Origin: Parcubacteria group bacterium GW2011_GWA1_47_8
Lineage (GTDB): Bacteria; Patescibacteriota; Minisyncoccia; Phycocordibacterales; UBA1550
Assembly: GCA_000996605.1 (NCBI GenBank)
Contig: LCOP01000008.1
Span: 1-24,271 of the forward strand
Direction of reading: 5' to 3'
DNA: 24,271 nucleotides
The translations under genes and the position numbers were made by a program. Below are positions 7,115-16,500 of the stretch, piece by piece. Under the pieces are notes generated by a model. The model did not search any database and had not been told where the DNA came from. It saw only the letters and a program-made list of their open reading frames with translations. Each line of letters opens with the position of its first letter. Positions within the stretch are counted from its first letter, which is position 1.

Positions 7115-8759
7115 GACGTGAGAAAAGCGAAACAAAGAGGACGAGCACGGCGATAAGCGCGAGAACCCCATAAATAATCAGGAAGTATTCGAGAAGCGAG
7201 AAATGTGCGGACACATACGTATTGTAGACGAAACTACCACTCTTCCCCTCTTGTAAAAACGGAACATTCTTGAGAAAGTTGTAGGTATTGATCGGAAGAA
7301 ACATCGCCTCGGACTTGGGGGGTATAGCGTTTGTGGTCAGCGCACCGATGAGCGCAATCCCGGACGAATAGAGAAAAAGCGCGAGTGCAATAATCTTTTT
7401 GGAAAAAGCCGCACCCCCCCACGCAAGCGCGACTCCGACAAAGAGTGCGAGCCACGGCATCGACGGGATGAGGTACCGTGGTCCGTACGCCCACCCACCC
7501 CACGGATCACCCCATGAAGAGTAGAGGAATAAATTGAGCGCCATAAGACAAAGTAAGACGACATAGACAGCCCTATCCCCTCCCTTTCTCCGCAGGGCAT
7601 ACCATATTCCCAAGAAGGAAAGGAGGAATATCGGCGTGAAGAAAAGGAGTCCGCGTTCATCTGAAAACATCAGGATAGAGAAGCCATTTGGAATGTTCTG
7701 CTCGTGGAAAAACCCGCTGACTGTTTTTTCCTTCATGGGAGTGGTCGTTGCCGTCGTAGTTCCGGTTGTTGTCGCTGTCGTCGTGGCTAGTACAAGCGAC
7801 GTCGTGCCGAGGAGGACCGATGGCAGTGTTGAAATCGCTGAGGCAGACGTGAGGGTATCGGTCGTTCCCATTATGGGTGTCGTAGTCGCGGTAGTATAAG
7901 GGCGATAGCTCTCAAGCGTTCCCGCAAGCTTACTCCATCCGCCATAGTAGTACACATTGTGCGCAAAATGAAAACCCGTTACAATCACGAACGCAAGCGC
8001 CGTCACGACGCCTGCCCATCGTACCGAGATTGCAATGCCTTCGCCCTCCGTCTTTTTGAACAAAAACGTGAGGTACGCGAGATACACCATCACCGGAAGC
8101 ATGAGGAGTGCATTTGGATAGTCAACGGTAATCGCGAGCGCATACGCAAGCCACACATACACCGCATAAAGCCACGCAAACCTTGCACGACTTTCTCCGA
8201 AACACCATGCCGCATACAATGCCGTTACAATAAAGCATGCGGTGAACGCATTTTGATAGAGTGTGATCGCATAACTCCACGATGTTGATCCAAAGCCGTA
8301 TACCAACACCGCAAAAACCGCCGCCCATAGCGGAAGCTTGAATATGCGCCGTCCAATCAGATAAATAAAGACAAGCGTAATGATACTTACGATAGATTCC
8401 GCGGCAAACGTCGCAACTTGCCCCAACCCAAACTTACTCCCCAATAAATAGAACGGCAAAGTGAAGTACGAAACACCAGGCGCGAAGAAACTATAATACT
8501 TGTCGTTATGTACGCCCACGTCGGGATACGCCACGAGCGCCCATTCTTCAGTGATGTCAAACGTTCCGCGCTGTGCCAAACTTACAACATGCACGTACCG
8601 CCCGCGCTCCGACGAGAGCTCAAATGCATACGTCGGCATATCCAAATTATCCTTAAACTCACTTGCGGTCGGGTTCCCCGGCGCACCGCGAAGGGTGAGC
8701 GTATACAACGTAGCGCCGAAGAGAATAATCGCGAGAATGATAAAAATGTCTTTTTTCAT
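7107..8759 (-). CDS. Multi-pass membrane protein, GT-C glycosyltransferase-like, with Thr-rich outer loop
   Basis: A 550-aa protein with a signal-anchor-like first helix (IFIILAIILFGATLYTLTL) and about nine further membrane segments. The first outer loop contains HNDKYYSFFAPGVSYFTLPFYLL, similar to the DG-YY-PPG segment of GT-C family membrane proteins. In the middle (roughly residues 285-345) there is a low-complexity Thr/Ser/Ala region with runs such as ATTTATTTGTTTATTT, likely outside the membrane. The following conserved block (NGFSILMFSDERGLLFFTPIFLL) is typical of such proteins in bacterial glycan clusters. It starts 15 bp after the PIG-L/GT2 fusion stop and overlaps the next GT-C gene by 8 nt. 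Specific activity is unknown. Confidence 0.7.
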   Translation of the reverse strand: MKKDIFIILAIILFGATLYTLTLRGAPGNPTASEFKDNLDMPTYAFELSSERGRYVHVVSLAQRGTFDITEEWALVAYPDVGVHNDKYYSFFAPGVSYFTLPFYLLGSKFGLGQVATFAAESIVSIITLVFIYLIGRRIFKLPLWAAVFAVLVYGFGSTSWSYAITLYQNAFTACFIVTALYAAWCFGESRARFAWLYAVYVWLAYALAITVDYPNALLMLPVMVYLAYLTFLFKKTEGEGIAISVRWAGVVTALAFVIVTGFHFAHNVYYYGGWSKLAGTLESYRPYTTATTTPIMGTTDTLTSASAISTLPSVLLGTTSLVLATTTATTTGTTTATTTPMKEKTVSGFFHEQNIPNGFSILMFSDERGLLFFTPIFLLSFLGIWYALRRKGGDRAVYVVLLCLMALNLFLYSSWGDPWGGWAYGPRYLIPSMPWLALFVGVALAWGGAAFSKKIIALALFLYSSGIALIGALTTNAIPPKSEAMFLPINTYNFLKNVPFLQEGKSGSFVYNTYVSAHFSLLEYFLIIYGVLALIAVLVLFVSLFSRHE

Positions 8760-8774
8760 AAAAAAGTTTTAAGA

Positions 8775-10511
8775 TCAACCGACAGAGTCCGCCTCTTTGC
8801 CACGATTCCAGAACGGATTAGCAATCTTGGTTATCGGCAGGCGTCGAGCGCGCGTGTACGCAAAAACACCGACATAAGCGAGCGTGCGAAATGGCCTCCT
8901 CAAAAATTCAGCGAAAACTGCCCGTACGCCAACATAAAGCGGTATGCGGTATTCGGCAGAAATATCGTTCTTAAAATACCGAGAAAGTTCCGTTTTTGAT
9001 ATTTGGTAACGACTACTCGGTCCAAGCTGTTCTCTTAATGTTTTGGGTTGATCAATGCAAACGATTGATTGTGATGCATGCCGCATAACTCCGCCAAGCT
9101 CTTTATTTTTAAAATACAGAAAAGCATCTGCATTGATGATCTGTTCCGGAATTTCAAATTTTTCCATAAATTTGGTTCGGAACGACAAACATCGCCCACT
9201 TGCGGACAAATAGTTGTCTCCTCCATTCCAAAAGGAAGCAATACGGCCAGACACCCGTACCCCAACACTGAGGATCGATTCAAAAAAAGTTTTTGCCACA
9301 AGCGGGAGAATAGCGCTTGAAACCATCGTAACATGTTCTCCCTCTTCAAAAGCTTTTGCGATTTCGGCGACAGTGTTCGGCTCAAAAATCACATCATCTT
9401 GCGTAGTGATGAAAATATCTGTCGTACACATTGCAAGCATTTGTTTGATCTTTTTCACCCAAGTTCCCTCTTTATCATTCCACACGAGCTCAACACCAAG
9501 CTCTCTCAATCGGTTTTTAATCTCCGGAGGTATCGGGGTTCTGTCCGCAACAACAAGGAGCCGATCAATAACCACGCCGATAGACGCCCGAACACTCTCG
9601 ATCGTCGGGACAAGATCAATACCGCCGTATCGTGTGGGGATTCCGATGGTGATGCTCAATTGCTTTTTTGCGTCATTATTCATATGACTTTTATCACCGC
9701 TTGTTTTCCTTTGTGTACCCTGTTGTTGCGGAGAATAATACACTTCCGAGATGAGAGGTATCCCACCCGTCGGAAACAATCCCTGCAGTTGGCTTTTATA
9801 TTCCGATACCATTCTTTTTTTCTCATCCATATTATCTTCCCACGTAAAAAGAACTCGAGCAAACGCACCAACCTTCTCCGGCGTGATTCCATTTACCAGA
9901 CAATAAGGAAAATCCGACCACACTATCACATGTTGGAAATTTTTTAGGCATACATCACGAACGAGTACATGATCAACATGGGTTTTGACCGCAAGTGGGC
10001 AAAAAATATAATATCGTTCATGTTCCCCTATAATTTTTTGCAGCTCTCCGCCAATCTTTTTGGCAAGCTCTCTGTCGTGTCGCGAAACATGCCCACCTGC
10101 GACATGAACCCTGAATGTCGGATAGATAAAAGAAAATTCCGGCAATACATGAGAGAGAGCGCGGTGCACCGCAGAAACAACAGGCAACCTGCGCCAGAGC
10201 GCATCCGCAAGTCCCAAATTGCGTGGCGTGATGCCGATCGTGCCGTACGCACAGAGGTCTTCTTTTCTTCGCGCGTCAAACAATGCATCTGCATCATCGG
10301 CATATCCACATTGCCGAAGGAAAGCCTTTGCAGAAAGCGTATAGGGTTTTGGCGAGGCTTCGGTAAATACGTCGATTACCTCAACATGGGTATGTTGCGA
10401 CAAATACGCAATCAAGCCGCCGGCGGAAAGCGCGGCATCGTCAAGATGCGGTGAGATGAAAAAGCACGGTATCTTCTCACGAATTATGTTGTTGATGATT
10501 TCGTTATTCAT
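8775..10511 (-). CDS. Fusion of PIG-L/LmbE-type deacetylase and GT2 glycosyltransferase
   Basis: Residues ~15-260 are a PIG-L/LmbE N-acetylglucosaminyl deacetylase-like domain. SPHLDDAALSAGG holds the metal-binding His22-x-Asp-Asp, and THVDH (177-181) supplies the second His motif. Residues ~285-520 are a GT-A glycosyltransferase of family GT2 type (SITIGIPTRYGGIDLVPTIES, TTQDDVIFEPN with the DxD-equivalent, WNGGDNYLSASGRCLSFRT). Deacetylation of an N-acetyl sugar and transfer of a sugar may thus act on the same glycan. The frame is open to 10634, but that would overlap the previous gene by 100 nt; the ATG at 10511 leaves a 22-nt gap and begins just before the domain. An internal Met277 at the domain border with a weak GGTGA before it could allow separate translation of the GT2 half. 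Length 578 aa. Confidence 0.82.
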   Translation of the reverse strand: MNNEIINNIIREKIPCFFISPHLDDAALSAGGLIAYLSQHTHVEVIDVFTEASPKPYTLSAKAFLRQCGYADDADALFDARRKEDLCAYGTIGITPRNLGLADALWRRLPVVSAVHRALSHVLPEFSFIYPTFRVHVAGGHVSRHDRELAKKIGGELQKIIGEHERYYIFCPLAVKTHVDHVLVRDVCLKNFQHVIVWSDFPYCLVNGITPEKVGAFARVLFTWEDNMDEKKRMVSEYKSQLQGLFPTGGIPLISEVYYSPQQQGTQRKTSGDKSHMNNDAKKQLSITIGIPTRYGGIDLVPTIESVRASIGVVIDRLLVVADRTPIPPEIKNRLRELGVELVWNDKEGTWVKKIKQMLAMCTTDIFITTQDDVIFEPNTVAEIAKAFEEGEHVTMVSSAILPLVAKTFFESILSVGVRVSGRIASFWNGGDNYLSASGRCLSFRTKFMEKFEIPEQIINADAFLYFKNKELGGVMRHASQSIVCIDQPKTLREQLGPSSRYQISKTELSRYFKNDISAEYRIPLYVGVRAVFAEFLRRPFRTLAYVGVFAYTRARRLPITKIANPFWNRGKEADSVG

Positions 10512-10533
10512 AATTACTATTACATCACACGCT

Positions 10534-12627
10534 TCACTCCCCAAGGTGAGCCCTCGGGAAAAAATCTTGCACGTAATGACTAGATGGGGACGCGAGAACG
10601 GTCTCGATATATTGTTTATATTTTTCAGAAACAATCCCCCAACTGCGCCCCTCGGCGGCTATTCGTGCATTTACTGATATCGCTTTATACTGCACTTTAT
10701 CGCGGACCAAATCAATGACTGCTTGAGCAAACAACTGAGTGTCAAAAGACGGAACCTGAACGACAGCACTGCGTGACGCCCACGCGAGACCGGGAATATC
10801 AAACCCGATCACCGGGATACCGTACGACATCATCTCCAGCACCACCAAAGGGGAAGTTTCATACCTTGACGGAACAAGCCCGATAAACGTCTTTCGGTAA
10901 AATTCTTCTTTTTGCGCTCCCGATATTCGTCCGAGAAGTTTCACTTTATCAGTCAGTCCATGAGCATGGATAAGCTTTTTCAAACGCGCAGTTTCGCACG
11001 AAGAACCGGCTCCGGCAATAACGAGCGGCAAGTCAACCTCTTTCAGTATCTCGGTATATGCCGTGAGTAAGAGGTCCAGTCCCTTCTGGTCAATCTCGAC
11101 CCTTCCAATAAACGAAAGGTGCTTCCCTTGCTTGTCGTCCGCTTCATTCGGGGCTACGGGAACATCGGTACCATTTCCGATAATTTGAACATCAGCGGAT
11201 GGATTATGTTGTTTTATCTGGAGCGCAGACTCTTTTGTCAGCGTGATGAAATGAGAATAATATTTCAAGCCGAGATTTTCAATAAGGGTAAACGGTAAAT
11301 GATATTTTCGGGACATATCTTTCGCAGAAAGCATGTGCACGAGGCCAATCACCGGCTTTCTGGTAAAAAGCGGCGTGAAGGAGGTCGAAAATGGCGGAGT
11401 AAAACTTTCTATCCACAAATCATACTTTTTGAAAAAAACATAAAAAGGAAGTACGAAATGAAAAAAGAGTTGTCCGACACGTGCACCAAAGAGTGATGTG
11501 CCGATGCGCCAATACTGTACTCCGTCAATATTATCATCTGTTGCGTGTGGGTATCTTCCGGTGAGGACTTCGACTTGAAAATTTGTTGCTAAATGTTTTG
11601 CAACTTCATGGACGGCAAAGGAGCCGCCACCCCCATAAATAGGGTTTTTGATGTCATCATAATTTGAAAAGATTATTTTCTTGCGCGCATCAATCGCAGG
11701 GATGTTCAAAGCATTTTTCGTCGATGTTGCGATTTCCCAAAGCGGAGTCCTTGATTCTGCTGTCTTAAATAAAGAGATTATTTTAGGAGGTATCAAAAAT
11801 GCAAGGTATGAAAATACCAAGAAAGGTTTCCTTAGACCGTGCGTAATGAGAGCCCTAATTTTATCTTTGCCCCGAATAACATAAAATCGTTCAACGAAAC
11901 CAGGATCGAAACTTCGTTTCTGAATTTTTTTTGAACCAAGAAATCGAACTGACTGCCGTAGGTAATCACGATATGTTGTGGGCAGAGCGTAACATACGAC
12001 TGCTTGCGCTGCAGACGACATCTGATAACCATATTTTCTGCAATACAAAAATGGAAACACATCATCAGCGCTGAAGTTTGGAAAACGCATGACGTTATAC
12101 AATTCCCTCCGAAAAGCCCTGATGGTTCCCTCGCAGCGATACATTTCCGCTCCATGAGTTCGCGTGCGGATATCGTCCCAAATCTCCCATCCGGTAAATA
12201 TGACGTGCTGTATGAAATTCGTTGGCGGGCGTGGCTCTGAGCGACCAAAGACAACTTGCACTGACTGGTCGTTTTTCATCGGCATAACAAGATCGTGCAC
12301 AACCGTATCCGAAACTAAATCAATATCGGCATCAAAAATTATGATGATATCGGTTTCCGATCTTTCAAAAAGTTCGTTCATCCTTGCGGATTTTCCTCTT
12401 CGTTCATTCCCTTCCACTATCTCTATGCGCGGATCCGTCGCCGCAAGCGCGCGCGCTTTCTCCACCGTCACATCGGTAGAACAGTCAGAAAGAACGATGA
12501 TCTTTTCCAAAACAAAACCCTCCTCCTTCTGTTTCTGTACGGCGCGCAAAATGTTTTCGATATTCCACTGCTCATTATACGCGGGGATACCGACAGTTAC
12601 TGTGAGTTTTTGCGAATTTGTTTTCAT
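10534..12627 (-). CDS. Fusion of GT2 and GT4 glycosyltransferases
   Basis: Residues ~7-240 form a GT2 domain (TVGIPAYNEQWNIENILRAV; IIIIFDADIDLVSD with DxD 99-101; EGTIRAFRRELY). A hydrophobic segment (~265-287) could anchor it at the inner membrane face. Residues ~316-690 form a GT4, GT-B-fold enzyme with GGGGSFAVHEVAKHLA in the first Rossmann domain, LSFIGRVEIDQKGLDLLL, and the EX7E donor-binding motif Glu590...Glu598. One 697-aa chain could therefore add two sugars in succession. The longer frame to 12834 is inside the kinase gene. The ATG at 12627 overlaps the kinase stop as ATGA, indicating translational coupling. Sugars are unknown. Confidence 0.85.
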   Translation of the reverse strand: MKTNSQKLTVTVGIPAYNEQWNIENILRAVQKQKEEGFVLEKIIVLSDCSTDVTVEKARALAATDPRIEIVEGNERRGKSARMNELFERSETDIIIIFDADIDLVSDTVVHDLVMPMKNDQSVQVVFGRSEPRPPTNFIQHVIFTGWEIWDDIRTRTHGAEMYRCEGTIRAFRRELYNVMRFPNFSADDVFPFLYCRKYGYQMSSAAQAVVCYALPTTYRDYLRQSVRFLGSKKIQKRSFDPGFVERFYVIRGKDKIRALITHGLRKPFLVFSYLAFLIPPKIISLFKTAESRTPLWEIATSTKNALNIPAIDARKKIIFSNYDDIKNPIYGGGGSFAVHEVAKHLATNFQVEVLTGRYPHATDDNIDGVQYWRIGTSLFGARVGQLFFHFVLPFYVFFKKYDLWIESFTPPFSTSFTPLFTRKPVIGLVHMLSAKDMSRKYHLPFTLIENLGLKYYSHFITLTKESALQIKQHNPSADVQIIGNGTDVPVAPNEADDKQGKHLSFIGRVEIDQKGLDLLLTAYTEILKEVDLPLVIAGAGSSCETARLKKLIHAHGLTDKVKLLGRISGAQKEEFYRKTFIGLVPSRYETSPLVVLEMMSYGIPVIGFDIPGLAWASRSAVVQVPSFDTQLFAQAVIDLVRDKVQYKAISVNARIAAEGRSWGIVSEKYKQYIETVLASPSSHYVQDFFPRAHLGE

Positions 12628-13553
12628 ACGCTTTTTGTAATGATTGGAACCAAATATTCCTGCCATGACGGAACATTTTTCACGTTCACCAGTGTGTGTA
12701 GCGTGATGAACATGAAGAGGAAACCGCTGTGAAGAGTGCGCAGAGGCGACAAGGCGGCGAACCCCGAGAATTCCGGCACGGTTTTGATCTGCAAGAGATC
12801 GTACGATGGCAATGTCATAACAACGCCCTCGCAATCAAAAACATACGCCTTCCCCTTCCTTATGCATATATTTTTAGGTGTTAGGTCGCGATGTGCAATT
12901 GCAAGCGGTTGCCCGACAAGGCTCCGCGCCCCGAGGATGTTCTTCAGTGCGTACCGAAACGCAAGAGGAAACTTGCGCGGGTTCTTCGCCCCCACCATAC
13001 CGAGCAAGAACGGTAAAGAAAGAATGTAAAAAGGCAATGTTCGTTTTGTAAAATGCGATTTTTCTTCGTCAGTGAGAGACAAGGAAATTTTCGCAAATGC
13101 TTCGCATATTTCGCGGAGAACCTCTTCTTGCCGCTCAATCGGAAAATTATCAAGATGCGCGCCATCTATATATTCAAAGACCACCGAGAGCGAGTACTCG
13201 CCCACTACTACATCTTTGACCTCTGGTACAAAGATCCTATCTTTGTACCCCGACTCGGCAAATTTTTTGCGCAGGATTGGACTCACGAAATATTCGTTCA
13301 CCAACGAATAGTATTTGAAATCCTTCACGCGCCCGGTCCATGTTTTAATGAAAACTTTTTCTTCCCCATCAGTATAGATCCCCAACGAAAAGTTCTTGAA
13401 TGCGTCTTTCTTGATCGAGGAGATGTGTGTATATTGACTGATATGTGGAATAACCTTCGGCGGAGTATGCTTCTTCAAGAAAAAAACGGCAACGCCAAAA
13501 ACTATTTGGAGCATGGTTGGTTTTACGAGTTGTGTTTTCTTGAATTTGTTCAT
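12624..13553 (-). CDS. APH/protein-kinase-like phosphotransferase in the glycan operon
   Basis: This 309-aa protein has the kinase-like fold of the aminoglycoside-phosphotransferase / lipopolysaccharide-kinase group. A candidate ATP-binding Lys70 lies in KVFIKTW, an acidic hinge in VVFEYIDG, the catalytic loop in HRDLTPKNI (His221, Asp223, Asn228), and the metal-binding segment in FDCE (Asp240, Glu242). It lies between two glycosyltransferase fusions with ATGA overlaps at both ends, so it is made in step with them. A sugar or lipid-carrier kinase, comparable in role to heptose kinases of LPS cores, is the best guess. An antibiotic-resistance role is unlikely in this setting. There are no clear transmembrane helices, though hydrophobic stretches near 15-27 and the C-terminus may bring it to the membrane. 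Confidence 0.75.
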   Translation of the reverse strand: MNKFKKTQLVKPTMLQIVFGVAVFFLKKHTPPKVIPHISQYTHISSIKKDAFKNFSLGIYTDGEEKVFIKTWTGRVKDFKYYSLVNEYFVSPILRKKFAESGYKDRIFVPEVKDVVVGEYSLSVVFEYIDGAHLDNFPIERQEEVLREICEAFAKISLSLTDEEKSHFTKRTLPFYILSLPFLLGMVGAKNPRKFPLAFRYALKNILGARSLVGQPLAIAHRDLTPKNICIRKGKAYVFDCEGVVMTLPSYDLLQIKTVPEFSGFAALSPLRTLHSGFLFMFITLHTLVNVKNVPSWQEYLVPIITKSV

Positions 13554-16500
13554 ACGCGGTCGGCAAGAGATGCCTTATAATTAAGTACCGAACCCACGGA
13601 ACGCGAGAGGAGCCGGAGGAACGCATCACTACTTTTTTGCCATTCGAAATTCGCCGCCCATGCGACCGCCTTTGCGGCAAGCACGACCCTCAAAACAGGG
13701 TCTTCGAGAAGTCTGGTAATCTCCCTTGCGAGCACATGGGCGTCCCCATACGGCACGAGTATCCCCGTCTCGCCGTCTCGCACCGAATCGCGAAGACCGG
13801 GAACGTCTGATGCGACGACTGGCGTCCCGCACGCATTTGCCTCAATGGTCGTCAATCCCCACCCTTCCATCATCGACGGATTGACGACGACCCACGACGA
13901 ACGCATGATATCGCGCTTTTCTTCCTCGGAAACTTTCCCACGAAACGAAACGTGCACAGATATGTTGAGTTTCGCCGCGAGGCGCTTGAGTGCGCCAAGC
14001 TCGTCGCCGTCGCCGGCGACAATAAGCCGCGCTTCCGGAAATGTTACGAGAATCTTCACAAATGCTCTAAGGAGCACGTCGACGGATTTGTATTCCTTCA
14101 ATCTGCCAACATACGACACCAGTGGTGTTTTTGATTTCATTCCGGGGGAGAGGAACTTCAGGTCGACCCCGGGGTACACAACCGTAATCTCTTTCTCCGT
14201 AACGTTGAGCTCTTTCATTTCGCGCTTTGATGATTCCGATACGGTGATGAAGTTGCTCCCGCGATAGACGAGCGGCATCAGGCGCTTTTCGAGGAACGAC
14301 GCAAAGAGCGCAAGCGGCAAAATGAGCGATTTCCGAAATACATCTTGATGGATATGATGCACGAGACAGTACACCGGCTCTTTGGCGTAAAGCGGTGTGA
14401 AGAACGGGATTCCGTTTTCACAGTCGACGATCACGTCAAATTTCCCACGGAATTTAAGCAGATAGTACACCGCCGCCACGGCGTACAGGCCATAAAATCC
14501 CCCCCGACGGATGATCCGTATGCCGTCGATGTTGCCGTGAGGATCTTGTTTGCGGTCATTACTGCAAAAGAGCGTTACCGAATGTCCCGACTCGACCCAG
14601 CGCTTGGCGAGCGCGTGAATATACGTTTCCGCACCGCCCGCAAATACGTTCTCGCTGTCGCTCCAGTTGAAGATGAGGATGCGCATATGCTCGGGAAGCG
14701 GCTCCGCCGCCGGCAACTTTTTGAACACCGCAAGAATATCGCGTACGTTCCAGTAGATGCGGATGAATACATCGCTAAATAGGTGCAAAGTGGCGACCGC
14801 CGCAAAATACAAGATGTTGATATTCAAGATAACCTTCACGAAAGCGTCAATCGAGGCATGCGACCCGACAATCCCCCACATCATAACCATCGCCACAGAA
14901 AGAGAAATGGCGGGAAATATATAATGTTTACGCGCAAGACGATAGAGCACGATACTGGTCGTCAAGGTAAACAAGGTCATCGCAAGCGCGTACGACGGCA
15001 CAAACGCAACAATTGAGCGCGCATTCTCGCCGAGAAGGAACGGCACCAAAAACGACCCGAGAAGCGCGAGACCAAGACCCGCGGAAATCGCGAGGAATGC
15101 CGTACCCATAAAAATCTTCTTGAACGGTTTCTCCGGGTTAGTGCCCTCGCCTTCCGAACGGCTGACAAAGGTAACGATGAAACCATTGAGAAGTGCACCA
15201 AAGAAATAAATCATCTTTCCGACAAGCGAAAGCATGGCGTAGCGTCCGGCATCATCGGGACTCAAGTAATGCTTTGCAAGAATGACATCAACGCTCAAGA
15301 ACGCGACGACGGAGATGCCGGTCATGAGTGAAGCCCCATAAAATCCGAGGGGAAATTTCTTGGCAATGGGTTCTATGGGGCGACCAGAAATAACTGATGA
15401 AGCTCTGCGATAAAGAAACACGGCAATTGTCGTGGAGAAAACCCATGCAACAACAACGGAAAGCGGAATCGCTAGTGCGGCAAATTCATGAAATCCGTAT
15501 GTTACAAAAGCAAACACGATGGCGAGCTTCGCGATCACCTCGCCCAAGGTAACAATCGCCGCAAAGCGAAAGTTAAATGTCCCCTGTAAGTATCCCCTGT
15601 TGAACGAATCGAGCGCGCCAAAAATAATCGCGGGTGCAAAAGCGATAATCACGATAAAACTGGTGACTTGAAAAAAGTTTGCAATTACCGGCACAGAAAT
15701 GAGCCACACCGTACTCGAGAGCGCCGCGACAATACATATCGAGAGCCATTTCTTGCGGAAGAACCGCCTGCTTGCGCTCGGATACGCGCCTTCGAGAAAT
15801 GACGTGACATGCGTCATTGTGGTTCCGAGCGCGCCCGTGAAGAGACTAAGCATGTACGCAAAGGTACTCATCATGGTTACGATTCCAAATTCTTCAAGGG
15901 TCAATTGGCGTCCGAGATACGCATTGAATACAAAATTGAGAATATTCGCAACGATCGACGAGAGAACGAGCATCATCGCGCCGGACCTAAGGGCTCTTCC
16001 GAAGAATTCCATGTTGTAGGGTTTCCTTTTTTTCGGGACAGATTCCACCGGCGCTTCTTTCGTGGGCGCGGCTACAGATGCTTTTGCTCTCGCCTCCTTG
16101 GACAAATGGAGTCCATGTTGTGTCTTCGCCCAATAGTGCGGTTTGACTACGACTTCGTACGCCGCGCGCCATGCCGCGAGACTCATCCCGAGCCAGTAGA
16201 GCGGCACAAGGAAAATGTATTTGGTAATCCCGTGATACTCGCGTCGCGCGCATCCGACCATGTAGTAATAAAGATACAAAAAGTTTCCAAAGATAAGCGA
16301 GAACACGCCGATGTATAAAATGGGTCCTGGGAAAAACGATTCAATGAACACGCCCGTCTGTGCGCGAAAGGTAAAGTAGGTAATCGTGATAATCCACATG
16401 AGCGGATTAATGAAAAGCGAAACGACTTTTCCTCCCACGATGAGCTGAAAGAAAAGTAAATCGCGAAGCTTGCCCTCCCGATAGAGAGCGCGCGGACTGC

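Noticed and set aside
12624..13553. Aminoglycoside-resistance kinase
   Set aside because: The fold is shared, but the gene is translationally coupled to glycosyltransferases, so a glycan or lipid substrate is more likely.
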